The notes under the pieces are model-generated. The model was given only the letters and a program-made list of their open reading frames with translations. It was not told the DNA's origin and did no database searches. The position numbers and the translations under genes were made by a program. Below are positions 12,074 through 23,896 of a stretch of DNA of 64,000 bases, piece after piece (within the stretch, counting starts at the first letter, position 1; every line of letters starts with the position of its first letter). Location: NCBI GenBank assembly GCA_900239685.1, contig OENT01000444.1, forward strand, positions 51,879 to 115,878, written 5' to 3'. The stretch comes from Rotaria macrura (taxonomy: Eukaryota; Rotifera; Eurotatoria; Philodinida; Philodinidae).

Positions 12074-12326
12074 TATATTTTCTCTACACTTGATTTTAAG
12101 TGTAAATATACGGACATTTTTATCGTAAGTTTTCAGTAAGATACAGCCGGAAAAAAACCTGCTTATATTATAGAATTCAAAGGGACACTACGTATATTAA
12201 GTTAATGTGAGAAAAGGTTTTTGGTCGAACTATAAGTTGCAGAATTTTTCTGTTTCAAAAACAATTTACTAGAAAGAAATCTATTTAATAGTGTTGCATA
12301 AATTCGAATAAGAATTTTCAATTTAC

Positions 12327-13682
12327 CTCACTGCTAGGGATGTAACAATACCAATACTAACAATACCAATACCAAATGGTATTGGTGGTATTGGTATTGG
12401 TGGTATTGGGTAATGGTCGGTATTGTTATTAGCGGTATTGGTATTGGTCATGGTATTGGTATTGGCCGGTATTGGTATTGGTAAGTATTGGTCGGTATTG
12501 GTATTGGTATTGGTAAGTATTGGTCGGTATTGGTGTTGATATTGATATTGGTATTGGTATTGATATTGGTATTGATATTGGTATTGGTATTGGTATTGGT
12601 ACTGGTATTGGTATCGGTGTTGGTATTGGTATTGGTATTGGTATCAGTGTTGGTATTAGTATTGATATTGCTACAGCTCTTAGTACTGTTCAATGCTCTA
12701 TACCCCATGAACCCATGATTATAAAACACCTAAGGTCATCCCCTGTTCCACACGCTAAAAAACATCCCGAATCTAAGAGGGATGAAGTTTTTTCCTGAAA
12801 TTCCTCAGGATAGGTAATCGGACATGGGGAGTCCGAATTTCCGATCCATTTCACTCGAAACCCTATTGGTCGGTCAGGAACCAATAAAAACCGAGTTTTT
12901 CAAAAAACAGTTCCCCATAGGTAATCCGACGTGGGGAGTCCGAATTTCCGATCCATTTCACTCGAAACACTATTGGTCGGCCGGAACCAATAAAAGTCGA
13001 TTTTTTCAAGGAACCGTGTGAGATTCAGAGATCCAAAGTGGAATAAGCTATGAGGAACTGTTTTTTGAAAAACTCGATTTTTATTGGTTCCGGCCGACCA
13101 ATAGTGTTTCGAGTGAAATGGATCGGAAATTCGGACTCCCCACGTCGGATTACCTATGGGGACCTGTTTTTTGAAAAACTCGATTTTTATTGGTTCCTGA
13201 CTGACCAATAGGGTTTCGAGTGAAAGGGATGCGAAATTCGGATTCCCCACGTCGGATTACCTATGCTGAGGAATTTTAGGAAAAAACTTCATCCCGTATA
13301 GATTCGGCATGTTTTTTAGCGTGCGGAACAGGTGATGACCTTAGGTGTTTTATAATCATGGGTTCATGGGGTATAGCCCATATAACGGTACTAATATCAA
13401 TACCAATATCAATATCAATATCAATATCAATACCAATACCAACACCGACCAATTCCAATACCAATACCAATACCAAGACCGACCAATACCAATACCAGTA
13501 CCAATACCAATACTGACCAATACCGACCAATACCAATACCGACCAACACCAATACTAATACCAGTACCAATACCAGTAATACCAATACCGACCAATACCC
13601 AATACCGATACCACCAATACCGACCAATACCAATACCAATACCCCAATACCGTATTGGTATTGTTACATCCCTACTCACTGC
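12327..13682. repeat. 8-bp target-site duplication CTCACTGC flanking the element
   Basis: CTCACTGC occurs exactly at 12327-12334 and again at 13675-13682, immediately outside the two ends of the inverted element. A perfect 8-bp duplication is what hAT transposases produce. Confidence 0.85.
12335..13674. mobile_element. Fold-back hAT-like element built of GGTATT arrays, 1.34 kb
   Basis: The ends are TAGGGATGTAACAATACCAA and, from the right on the other strand, TAGGGATGTAACAATACCAA, a hAT-like terminus. Each arm first runs through about 300 bp of (GGTATT)n on the left and (AATACC)n on the right. It then has a unique block near ACCCATGATTATAAAACACC, then two copies of a roughly 105-bp unit containing GAGTCCGAATTTCCGATCCA. 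The arms mirror each other around a centre near 13025. Long frames across the arrays translate to Ile-Gly or Asn-Thr repeats and are not genes. There is no transposase, so the element is non-autonomous. Confidence 0.85.
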
Positions 13683-14838
13683 TAATAAAAAATACATTCT
13701 ATTTGATTTCATATTTCAAAGTGTGTAACAAGATACAATTCTTTTTACGGAATACTACTGTCAAATGTGAAAAAGTCATATTTCAGCAAACAGCTTGTAA
13801 ATTTTAACTCTTTCGATTTCTAGCTTCTTATAATTGATCATTGTATCACGACTATTGAAATCTCAGCAAACTTTTAAAATTCCTTTATCAATAAATCCAC
13901 TGTAGAGAAAGTAGTAAATGACAAATAATATCAAAGCATATTTTAAGCGCCTTAACCTATTTAATTTACTTTAATTTTTTCTAGTTTTGAACTACACTCA
14001 ACAAGATATCAGACAGAAATAAATTCTATAGTCTTAATTGATTGGTTCTCATCTACTTCAATAACAACATTTTTATTCTGAAAAATGAATCAATAGGTAT
14101 AATTGAACTATGTTTTTCTAAAGACGTTGTTTGTTCTTTCAACTATGTTTAAATATGAGTTCGTATAATACTATAAGAAAAATATAGAACTTATGTTCGA
14201 CGAAAATGATTTGATTTTATAGTTCTAGCTTCGCATTCATTCGCATCTTAGATTTCTCTCTCTTTTGAGGCTATATTGAAGTCTATAATTCAGAAAAAAA
14301 TCTCCTCGATAACTTACTTTAACAGGCGCAAATGAATGTCACACTAGCACGTTGCAAGCATTGATTATGCTACACTAACTTCCCATGAGTAAGAAGTAAA
14401 GTGCACATATTTTCATTTTTTGTCACTGCAACGAGTAGGTTAGAGCGAAGGAAAAGAAAAATAGTGAATAGCCACCCGATGTGCATCATATTCTTTTATT
14501 TTATGTCGTCGGGCACAGAAACCAATGAAAGGGTGAATGAAATGGTGCAGCCTGACTAGTAAAACTTATGTGACTCATAACGATTGGTAAAATTATACCC
14601 AATTGGTTGATATGCTTCAAACCTCATTAAATTCAACTCATTTTTATACATATATTTCTTTTCATTACTAAATAAACATTTTTGAAAAGAAAAGAAAACT
14701 AAATATGAATCATACACTGATGAATTACTACGGTTTATATACAATATCAGTTGAAGGCTACCTATTTTAAAATAATAACATGAGAAAGGTTTCATGCTTA
14801 GCAATGAATAATCTCAGATGATTAATGAAAGTAAATAT
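13683..14838. other. Spacer between two transposons, no gene seen
   Basis: AT-rich sequence. Short frames lack codon structure or splice sites that would support a gene. Confidence 0.5.
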
Positions 14839-14840
14839 TA

Positions 14841-16137
14841 ACGTCTGGTGCGAAAGTTTCTGGACAAAAATAAAACAACTATTTCTTGTAAAGTACTCAA
14901 TCTTTTCTTTCTATTTTTCAATAAAAAAAACAACAAAGTCTGATGAACAAAATGATATAATTACAAAATGGAAAATGGTCCTTGTTCTTCAATTTTTCGC
15001 AATTTCGTGCGAACACCTGATATCATTGTCTGGACAACATCGAGATTTATCTTGTTCAACTGCTGTTTGATCCGGTTGATAAGCTGTTGTTGTGTTGTGG
15101 CTATCCAGCCTCCACCATAAACTTTCTGTGCCAAGATCGACCAGAAGTCTTCAATCGGTCTGGCTTTTGGAACATTTGGTGAATTCACCGATCTTGGAAC
15201 GAAATTGATTTTTTGTTCCGTAAGCCAATCGATCGTAGTTTTGGCATAGTGTGAACTTGCAAGGTCGGGCCAAAAGATATATTTATCATGTTGATGATGT
15301 GTTTTAATAAATGCTAACAATTTGGGTAAACATCGTCGAACGTAAACATCGCTGTTGATTGCAACACCTTTTGTCCGTTCAATATATGGTCGAGAAAAAC
15401 CTTGATTTGATAATGCCAACCATACGAGTACTTTAGGTTCAAACTTCTGCTTTTGTTTATATTTAACATCATTTGGTGTATTTAATTTATTTGTGGAGTA
15501 AAATCCTGCATTTGCAGGCATATTATCACCAGACAATGAAAAATATTTTTCATCATCGAGAATAAGAATTGTGTTGTTATCGATAAAATTTCGGCGCAAT
15601 TTTCGACATTGTCCTGGTAGTTTTTCAAGTTGTTGTTGATTATATTGAGGTGCTCGTTGTCGCTTATAATATCTCAATCCTAATTTCTTCACGTTACGCA
15701 TGATACAGTAGCGTGAAACAGAAAAATATGCAGCCAATTGTCGTTGACTGACTCCAACATGATCCTCCACCATTGTCTTCAATTTATTTTGTCTGTTCTT
15801 GTTTAATTTTGATGGTCGACCTTTTCTTGCTTTGTCTTCAACTGGTAGACCATTTTCACAACGTTTAATAATGGAATAGATTGTTGAGCGTGGAATTCCT
15901 TCCATTTGAAAATGCTTAACAATATCAACTTTTGTCATTTGTCCAAAAAGATGATAAACACGTCGTCGAAGATCAATCTTTTTTGTCGCACGTGCACTCA
16001 TTGTCGAAATATGTTATATATGTCGAGAAAGAGAATTGAACGGGCTATATATCCCGATAAAAATCAAAATGAAAATTAAGAATGGATATAGTTCTTTTTC
16101 ACCAGACATTTTGTCCAGAAACTTTCGCACCAGACGT
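14841..16137 (-). mobile_element. Complete DD37E mariner-like transposon, 1297 bp
   Basis: The inverted terminal repeats are about 29 bp and match exactly. They start ACGTCTGGTGCGAAAGTTTC at 14841 and end with its reverse complement at 16137. TA lies on each side (14839-14840 and 16138-16139), the standard Tc1/mariner target duplication. A full-length transposase frame fills the interior on the minus strand. Intact ends, an intact frame and a clean target site suggest a recent insertion that may still be mobile. Confidence 0.9.
14961..16001 (-). CDS. Mariner/Tc1-superfamily DD37E transposase, 346 aa
   Basis: The enzyme binds the element's inverted repeats and moves it by cut and paste into TA sites. 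Residues 1-120 hold two helix-turn-helix units (around 20-50 and 80-112), with a GRPSKL linker at 61-66 like the AT-hook of this superfamily. The catalytic core has Asp149/Asp150 in ILDDEKYF, Asp246 in FWPDLASSHY and Glu284 in RPIEDFW. There are 37 residues between the second Asp and the Glu, so this is the DD37E (ITm-like) subgroup and not DD34E Tc1 or DD34D mariner. The PDLAS and PNVPKARPIEDFW wording is typical of that group. The length is normal and there is no stop or frameshift. The ATG at 15999-16001 is the only sensible start. Confidence 0.92.
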   Translation of the reverse strand: MSARATKKIDLRRRVYHLFGQMTKVDIVKHFQMEGIPRSTIYSIIKRCENGLPVEDKARKGRPSKLNKNRQNKLKTMVEDHVGVSQRQLAAYFSVSRYCIMRNVKKLGLRYYKRQRAPQYNQQQLEKLPGQCRKLRRNFIDNNTILILDDEKYFSLSGDNMPANAGFYSTNKLNTPNDVKYKQKQKFEPKVLVWLALSNQGFSRPYIERTKGVAINSDVYVRRCLPKLLAFIKTHHQHDKYIFWPDLASSHYAKTTIDWLTEQKINFVPRSVNSPNVPKARPIEDFWSILAQKVYGGGWIATTQQQLINRIKQQLNKINLDVVQTMISGVRTKLRKIEEQGPFSIL

Positions 16138-16717
16138 TATGACGAAATAATTCATGAAATGTCAGCGAATAAATGAAATAGAGAAAAATAATAAAGTAAA
16201 GGAAGATGTTCAATCGTTGGAATTGGATAATGAATGTTTATTTAGACTTCGAGGAGAACCATATAATGGTGTAGAAAATTTACGCAATTAGATCTAACTG
16301 AAAAGTTTTCGAAGGGACTAATTGTTCGATACATGTTTTCTATCAAATTTTATTATTTTGAATAATGAGATGATGTATGTTCAAGTTATGAGAATGCTTA
16401 AACCAAATATTTTGAGCATTTTCTAATTAAAAATTTCATTGATTATGTCCAAAGAATAGGATTCAAGTATTTATATTCTTTTCGATAAACAATTACATTT
16501 AAGATTAATATTATATAGAATATCAATAATGATTTATTGTCAAACTGTAACTGACACTTTTTACTTCAGCTCTGTAATCATGACTTATATGTTGATATGC
16601 ACAATTAGAAGATATTGTCTTGCAGCCTTAGTTGATGACTAATGACTACGTATTTGAGTCACAAATAATGAGTCGAAAAATATCATGGGGAAAAATTAAA
16701 CAACAGAACAGTTACAT

Positions 16718-17708
16718 TGGTTTACTCTCGATTCGTCCCTAATTAGTCAATTAGAAGATTTTCCTCTTAAATATTTTTCTCAATTCATTCCTAATTAGTT
16801 AGCAATGAAGCAGTAAGTATCCAAAAATAGCAATACAGTATCAACAATATTCAAATAAATTTCTGTTGTCACTTTCTGAACAGTCGTGCCTTGGCAGCAC
16901 GACCACTTCGTATGATAAAAAAATCTTGGTTATTCGAATTTAAATCCACCCAAACGTTTTATTAATCTGATATCTCAAGTAAAATTGACCATAGCCATTC
17001 ACAACTCACTACAGTTTTTGCAGTTAAGTTTTGTTATAAAATTCGTTGCTCTCTGCGTACTATAGGATATTATTGCATCAGAAACTGATGTGCATGTGTG
17101 AACACCAGTTTCTTGAAGAATAGGTGTGCCAGCTGTGCAGAGACAGTGTACTTAGACGTTTCCGACCACAGCATCGCCATTCCTGTGATGATTTATGTAT
17201 TCCCTTTTTAGTATCTTGATGTCCATCATAATCACAAATATTTCCATCGCGCTCAGATAATATGAACTGAAGCATAACAAGTCAAACACAATATGATCGA
17301 TAGATTATGAATTTATGTTGCTAAAAATATCGACTTATATACACCGAGAAAACGAAACTAGCGTACTGCAGACTTTTTGCTCGTGAATACAATGACGCTT
17401 CCATAATAGTATGATCATTATGAAGCGAATAGAATGTCTGTGTGAGACAGCACTCGATACGCATAAAAATTATATAATTAATATAACCAATGAAAAACGA
17501 AATAAAAAGATCATAAGATTAGTATGATATAAAAAAGAATAGTAATTATGCGGTACATATGTGGAAACAAACTGAAAAAACTACAAATCGTACGATATAT
17601 GACGATACAATCATTCTAGAATAGTCATAATGGAAGGGACGAATTGAGAAAAAAGTCCAAGAAGAGAATCGTCTAATTGACTAATTAGGGACGAATCGAG
17701 AGGATCCC
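16718..17708. mobile_element. TIR element of about 1 kb, class uncertain
   Basis: The left end contains CTCTCGATTCGTCCCTAATT, and the right end read in reverse contains the same string, followed on both by AGTCAATTAGA. This gives arms of 45-60 bp, with a second inner match (CTCAATTCGTCCC). GTTACAT flanks the element at 16711-16717 and 17709-17715, and the adjoining base extends the match to 7 of 8. The exact end base is uncertain because the outermost few nucleotides (TGGTTTA versus GGGATC) differ. The interior has only a 65-codon minus-strand frame without motifs. Confidence 0.55.
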
Positions 17709-18178
17709 GTTACATCTCTTGACATTTACAAACTAGAATTGAGTGTACATTTTAATCATTTATCATGAATATATCTAATTACAAAGTCTTATTTGATATG
17801 ATTATTTAAATATTTTAAATTAAGATTTACTTTTTAACTCTCAAACGATGGTATTCAGTATTGCATAAAAATACAATCTTCTTTATGTTCATGATACATA
17901 ATACGCAATTCAGTTTTTTTTCAAAACTTATTTTCTTTCCAGTAACTGATTACTAGCAAAAAATGATCATTCATGAAAATACTTTCATATGACACGATCA
18001 TAACTCATAGTCTGTTATTCAATGCTGAAGATGAACAAATTTAAATAATGTGGTATCAACAAACATTTTGTTAGCACTAATCAATTCATCGAGAGATTGT
18101 TTCATCATTTATATATGATTTCAAGTCAAGTGTCTAAAAAAAGTCTGAATAGTTTAATGTAATTGCAGGACATTCATA

Positions 18179-18633
18179 TTGTTAATTGAATGTCATTTGA
18201 TAGTATAAGATTGAGAAATGTAAATAGTAAAGTTATTAAACTATCAATCATTTTATTAATCTTTTAATTAATTTGTGTAACGTTGCGTTCTTACAAAGAA
18301 CATCATCAGACACAATTCTGTAAAAGAAAAAGAAATTTTTAGAAAAGACTTCAAACAATTACTTTACAAGATAAAGGATTTCTTTCGTTCTTTTAAACAT
18401 TCCAATGCAAATGAATCATCTTTCTCCCCCTTGCATTGGAATGTTTAAAAGAACGAAAGAAATCCTTTATCTTGTAAAGTAATTGTTTGAAGTCTTTTCT
18501 AAAAATTTCTTTTTCTTTTATAGAATTGTGTCTGATGATGTTCTTTGTAAGAACCCAACGTTACACAAATTAATTAAAAGATTAATAAAATGATTGATAG
18601 TTTAATTACTTTACTATTTACATTGTTAATTGA
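18179..18633. repeat. Long hairpin: 194-bp arms, 20-bp loop
   Basis: The left arm 18217-18410 and right arm 18431-18624 are near-perfect reverse complements. For example, TCCAATGCAA before the loop is answered by TTGCATTGGA after it. The loop is 18411-18430. The direct repeat TTGTTAATTGA lies at 18179-18189 and 18623-18633, but the left copy is 27 bp outside the arm, so it may not be a target duplication. There is no coding potential. A fold-back transposon or a recent inverted duplication are both possible. Confidence 0.75.
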
Positions 18634-18710
18634 GAATTTATTTGTTCTTTTTTCTTGATCAGTTAACAAATATTCTCTTTTCGAATCTCTCTATTGAATA
18701 GGTCTACCCC

Positions 18711-19590
18711 GGACTGGTCCCATATAAAAAATCTCGACTCCGAACTCGTCGTATGCAGAAAAAGTCGAGTCCGAATTCGTCTTATACAGAATAATCGATT
18801 CTACACACGGGCCTAATCAGTTTATCAATTCAGACATATAAAATAGTATCATTTTTAATGTATTCTACATCAAGTTTCATACAATAAGAATAAAAAACTG
18901 AGTACATCTGTAGAAAAAAAAACAGTGATGATATAATCCCGTTACACCGGATACCGGCTTTTATTCATACAAACAAACACTATTTGTTAATGTTGACCAA
19001 TCATCAACTCACAGATTCGGTATACTGCCTTAAAGGTAATCAATTCGTCACCCTAACATATAACTATACGTTAAAACTTGAGAAATGTGAATTGTTTTGG
19101 GGAATTAAACTTAGGGTCATGATTTATATATCCTGCGTTGCAACCATATCTTAAGGTGTAGAAGTCATTACCCCAAAGTTATTACCCCAGAGAAACTCAA
19201 ATTCCTCAACTTTTAACATTTAGTTCTTTCTTAGGTTATCGAAGTCGTTACCCTACGGGTAATACACCTGAACGAGTTGTATCGGTATTATGACATTGAA
19301 GTCCCGATACCCAATGTAACGGTATTGTGACACGAATGTATATATAATTTCAACGAATGCACCACATAATTTAATATTCCAGTACGATGTCGTCCTCCAT
19401 CATGCTAATAAGACTGGCATTCGTTGATAAACAAACCACGGTCGTAAGTAGAACGGGAAGAATTCGTACTCGACTTTTTCTGTATGGAACGAGTTCGAAA
19501 TCGAGTTTTTTTTAAATGGGACGAATACGGACACAATTATATGGGGCCAGTTAGCAAGGGACGAGTTATGGGGCTAGTTCGGGTGACACC
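18711..19590. mobile_element. TIR element with perfect 8-bp duplication, 880 bp
   Basis: ATTGAATA occurs at 18703-18710 and 19591-19598 exactly outside the ends. The left terminus is GGTCTACCCCGGACTGGTCC and the right terminus in reverse is GGTGTCACCCGAACTAGCCC, giving an imperfect TIR. The subterminal arms repeat a GACTCCGAACTCGT/GAGTCCGAATTCGT unit. The interior includes CCCGTTACACCGGATACCGG and an inverted relative, plus several TTACCC-rich pieces, perhaps a nested older repeat. The 8-bp duplication fits hAT or Merlin. The GG end is unusual for hAT. There is no transposase. Confidence 0.75.
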
Positions 19591-20211
19591 ATTGAATATG
19601 ATATGTGCACGTGTGTAACTATCTAAAAAAATCTGCTCCGGCTGAAACAGTTGTACATTGAACTCATGAAGTAATAAATCTATAAAAGTTGTTTACAACG
19701 ACGGCAAAGATTTTGTGAGTATTATATCAATCTAAAAAACTGCATAGTTTAGATATTAAACATTCATGTCAAGTGCAAAACACAAACATATACGGAATGT
19801 GTATTATCTTGATAAAATATTCTGTTCCAAATCGACGATAACTGTATGAATGTTGATCTAGAATACGTGTGAGTAACCTAACGATATACCGTTAGAACTT
19901 GGCAGATGTCGATCAATTCTTTGATCGGATACATCTAATGTATGCCTGATTCTAATTTTAAAATTTTGAGTTTTCAAAAATGTCTCGAATATTAACTATA
20001 AATTATCTTAGTGATCATATAATGAATCTATATGGCAGTTTTCTTTGGTTTCTTGTAAAAACGTATGGAAGACATCTTGACTCAGTTAATATGTAAATTG
20101 CAAATACTTGATTATCGTTTTGCTACTAATTGAGTGAAATCTACTTCGGAGTTTACGCGCTTTGTAAAAATAATTAATTTCTTACTTTTTTTTCTTGAAT
20201 GTGTAATTCAA

Positions 20212-20649
20212 ATGGATCCATTTGTTTTGTCACGAAATGCTTTTAATTCTTATTGCTCGAAGTATGCTGATACTCACTCATGTACTACGATGATAAAAAA
20301 TAGTAATAATAATCAATCAATGATTGGTAAGAATCATTTATCAGTATGCTCAACGGAGAAATTAAATCGAAGTAATATATATTATGAGAAGGCTATTTAT
20401 AAATTAAATCAACGATATGAATACTTTTTACAAACACTCGATCGATTAGCTGACGCAATATCACTTAGTAACTATAATATGAATTCATCGAACATGATAG
20501 AAAAAGACACGTCAGTATCATCATTTGCAAGCAATAAACGAACCAACAAGAAAGATTTGCATCGATCCATGAAAAAACGTATGCCAAAAGTATATCTTAC
20601 AGTTTCTTGTGCTGAACATCTAACACAGCAACATTCGAATGTAAAGTAA
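20212..20649 (+). CDS. Hypothetical small Ser/Asn/Lys-rich protein, 145 aa
   Basis: This is an uninterrupted frame from ATG 20212 (MDPFVLSRNAF) to TAA 20649. It has a helical stretch YYEKAIYKLNQRYEYFLQTL and a basic tail SNKRTNKKDLHRSMKKRM. An AATAAA lies about 110 bp downstream (20758-20763). The frame stays open upstream without another ATG, so the first exon or a leader could be missing. I recognise no domain. The composition is more protein-like than that of neighbouring frames, but a chance ORF is possible. Confidence 0.4.
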   Translation: MDPFVLSRNAFNSYCSKYADTHSCTTMIKNSNNNQSMIGKNHLSVCSTEKLNRSNIYYEKAIYKLNQRYEYFLQTLDRLADAISLSNYNMNSSNMIEKDTSVSSFASNKRTNKKDLHRSMKKRMPKVYLTVSCAEHLTQQHSNVK

Positions 20650-20763
20650 AAAGAATGAATGTAACATGAATTCAAAAACGATGAGTCTATTGCCTTTGTT
20701 TTAAATCTCAAATGTTGCGTACAGTTCATATTGAATTTTGAACATTCATGCAAATCAAATAAA

Positions 20764-23142
20764 TTTCTGACTTTGAATAATAGTTCTTATCGATTCAAGA
20801 TTAAATATGAAACATCATATACGATATAAGATTTGTCTCGTTCACTATAAAAAATTTTCAAACCAACTGTGAATGGAATCTGCTTGTTTAGATTAGATTT
20901 CAGTTATTTCATTTTCTTTTAAAGTAAAATTTCTCTACAACACCATCATGTTTCTCTTGTCGATGATAGAATTTATTCGATTGGTTTTTATTTTTCAAAA
21001 CTTTTACATTTCTGCAACTTAATGAATAATTGGTCCAGCAAGTATCATTGCTAGTGGGAAGCGATTATCAAGAGTCAAAATTTTTTTCTTTGATTGATTT
21101 TCTACTTCGTGCAGTTAAAGCAAACAGTTTGAACATTTATCTGTTTCATCTTGTGCTTTCGTTTTTGAAATTGATGGAACACGAAACTAGTCATGATGTC
21201 TTAACATTACACTATTGAGTCGGGAGCATAGAGATTTCTGAATACGTCTTGTGACAAATAAACTGTAAGAATTTGAGATTTAAATCAAATTAATCTAAAC
21301 GAAGAAAAAAAATGATATGCTGTGTTTTTTCATCCTCGTCTCACTAGACATACAATTCATTTACAAATTATGATCAAGGCCATACTTAAGAATAAAAAGT
21401 GACATCATGTTCACGCGGTATTAATAGGAGATTGTTCGCTACTTAGACATGAACAGGTTGTGAAAATTTTAGGTATTTAGTAAATAGGTTTTCTAAAAAA
21501 ACACCATCGCTTCAATTTGAATGAACTTGTAAGAAGTACTTTTTGAAACAACAATGTATTTTCATCTGATAGGTATATTCGATGAATTCTTTTAAAAGAT
21601 ATACACGGCTTGTGTCAGAGCTTTCGTTTGTTCTTCTCTCATTTCGTTTATAAATATTTAACAAGTATAAAACAGACATCAATCGAAAGAGAAGAAAATA
21701 TCCTACAGACTGATAGAAAAATGTTTGTGTCAAAATCGATTTATAGAGGGAAACATAGAAGGCACGATATGTTGAATAATTCTTCTATAGATATGTATTT
21801 CTTTTTTCTTTTGAGAGGATGTAAAATCTTTCACAAAACTTAAAACGACTGTCAGCTACAGGCTGACGTGTGCATCCAAGCATTGCCAATTCAGTGGAGT
21901 AAACGGAGAAAAAAAACAATTACGTCACATGACTTTCTCATGCAACTGGTATTCGCAATGAATATCAATGCTTGCTCTACATTATAGTAGGTTAAGATCT
22001 AGTAATTTGTATGTCTTAAGTAGATTTTTCATATGAGCTGATCACAGTGATTCATATTGATAAGAATTCTAGAAGATTGTCGAAATAGGAATAATGGCTT
22101 CCATGATATTATTTACTGATCATTCATTTAAATTCTTCATGTTTTTACAATGAATGTATAAGTTTAAGAAAATCTTTCTGGTTGTTAACACTTGGCATAA
22201 ATAGTTATTTGTCTGCTAAAAACGATGTAGTATTTCTTTATTATATGAAGGCAACCGAAACCTATTGCTTAAATATTGGAAAACAAAGTGAAACTCAACA
22301 AAATTTATTCGTTTGTTTTGCGAGAATTTTTCAGTCAAAAAGTAATGAATGAATCTAAGTCTGGAAGTCAATTACTTCATGTAACTAAGAAAGAATCTCT
22401 AAAATATATTCATCCTCACATTAATTTCAGATCTACGTTATATCATACGTCGTAGTACTTTACTTTGTATTCGTAACAAAAAACCTATTCTCAATCCTTG
22501 TCTTAGCTTCTGGATTTATTCTGATTTTCGCCACTTGTATAGTATTGTCTGATGTTGCACCTATTTGAAAACTTTCAAGATCATTAAGAAAACGTAAGAT
22601 TGAGAATAAACAAGATCATTGTGATGTAAAAAGAGTCTAAGATACGCCGCACCGTATCCGTAATAGTTCTCGCTCGATGACACAATGTAAAAGAATGAAA
22701 GACTTTTTGAAAAAAATTTAAAAATAGTCTCGTTGAAATTCGGCACATGACGATTTTATTGAATTGATGTGAATTAGTAAAACCTGGTGTCTTTTATGCT
22801 AATGTGATTCTGTTCGATAGTTTTTCTTCATATTCGAAAACATGTATGGGCATCAATAGTAATTACTCAATGTTTTGTAGCTACCATTTGTAACATGACG
22901 TATTCATACAAGGGAAACCATCTAACATAAGAAGCTTTCTTATTACATGTGATTTTATCTCATACTATAATTACTCAACTTGAATTGGATTTTTGTTTAC
23001 CAAATCTTTTACTGTAATCACGTACAGAGGCTCAAAAATGATGCTTATCTAAAATCATAAAATATATTGATAGGTGCTGGTTGACAACTTAACGTACCTC
23101 ATCATTCTATCACGACATCTGTTTTTTCTGCGACTCTATTGT
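20764..23142. other. Gene-poor stretch, nothing recognised
   Basis: I read both strands and found only short AT-rich frames without motifs, convincing splice pairs or repeats. Confidence 0.4.
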
Positions 23143-23150
23143 AACATAAA

Positions 23151-23896
23151 TAGAGCCCTGCAGGTTGTAGATAACCTGCCCTGTCCTGTCAGGGCAGGTT
23201 ACAAGGTGCTAGTAGCGAAACCTGTGACCTGCAACTTATATTACGTAATAGATGTAGTAAACTTCTTTCCAGAATTATTTGATAAGAAAAGGGTAAAACT
23301 GATAGTGAATAAAAAATCAATTTAGATTGGTCACAAATGCCTTCAATAGAAATAATAGATACGTGCTTAAGTAGTACGTTTTTTGTGTTTATGAACATCT
23401 ACAATTAATTCTGTTGTACATATATTAGTTTTCTGATTTTCAGCTTTATTATTTTTATTCTTTTGTCGATAATTATAATTACTTTATCGTCAGACGGGAT
23501 AAAGACATGTTGCACTATCAATAACATGCTCTAGCATATATTCTTAAGACGATCATTGTGAATAATTCATATTCAAAATTCCTGCAAGTTCGGCTATACC
23601 AGAGCTTGCTTTTAGCTCATCAGGTCGAATATTTGAGAAAAGAAGACAATTTTTAAATCCCGATATTGTTGATGATATTTTAATGAGGAGAAATTTTCGA
23701 AATGAATGTTTTGTGCGTTTTGTTTTGTAATTGAAACAAATTGAATGAAGTTGCATAATATAATCATGTGAAAGTTCGAATTTGTCTCAATTATAAAAAA
23801 CTACAGGGCAGGGTAGGGCAGGTTACAGGTTATGAAAAAATGTTCCAGAGCAGGGCAGGTCCAGGTTGCCAAAATCTTGTAGCCTGCAGCACTCTA
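23151..23896. mobile_element. hAT-like non-autonomous element, 746 bp
   Basis: The left end is TAGAGCCCTGCAGGTTGTAG and the right end in reverse is TAGAGTGCTGCAGGCTACAA. The first 14 bases match at 12 positions. The flanks AACATAAA (23143-23150) and AACACAAA (23897-23904) match at 7 of 8, a hAT-sized duplication. The subterminal regions on both sides are packed with CCTGCCCTG/CAGGGCAGG units (around 23178-23215 and 23800-23870). There is no transposase frame. Confidence 0.7.

Noticed and set aside
12448-13728. Long reading frames encoding Asn-Thr, Gly-Ile or Tyr-Trp repeats
   Set aside because: They are translations of the GGTATT/AATACC arrays inside the fold-back element, present in several frames and on both strands.
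17078-17275. 65-codon frame with Cys/His residues inside the 1-kb TIR element as a zinc-finger transposase piece
   Set aside because: The spacing does not fit a known finger and the frame is isolated.
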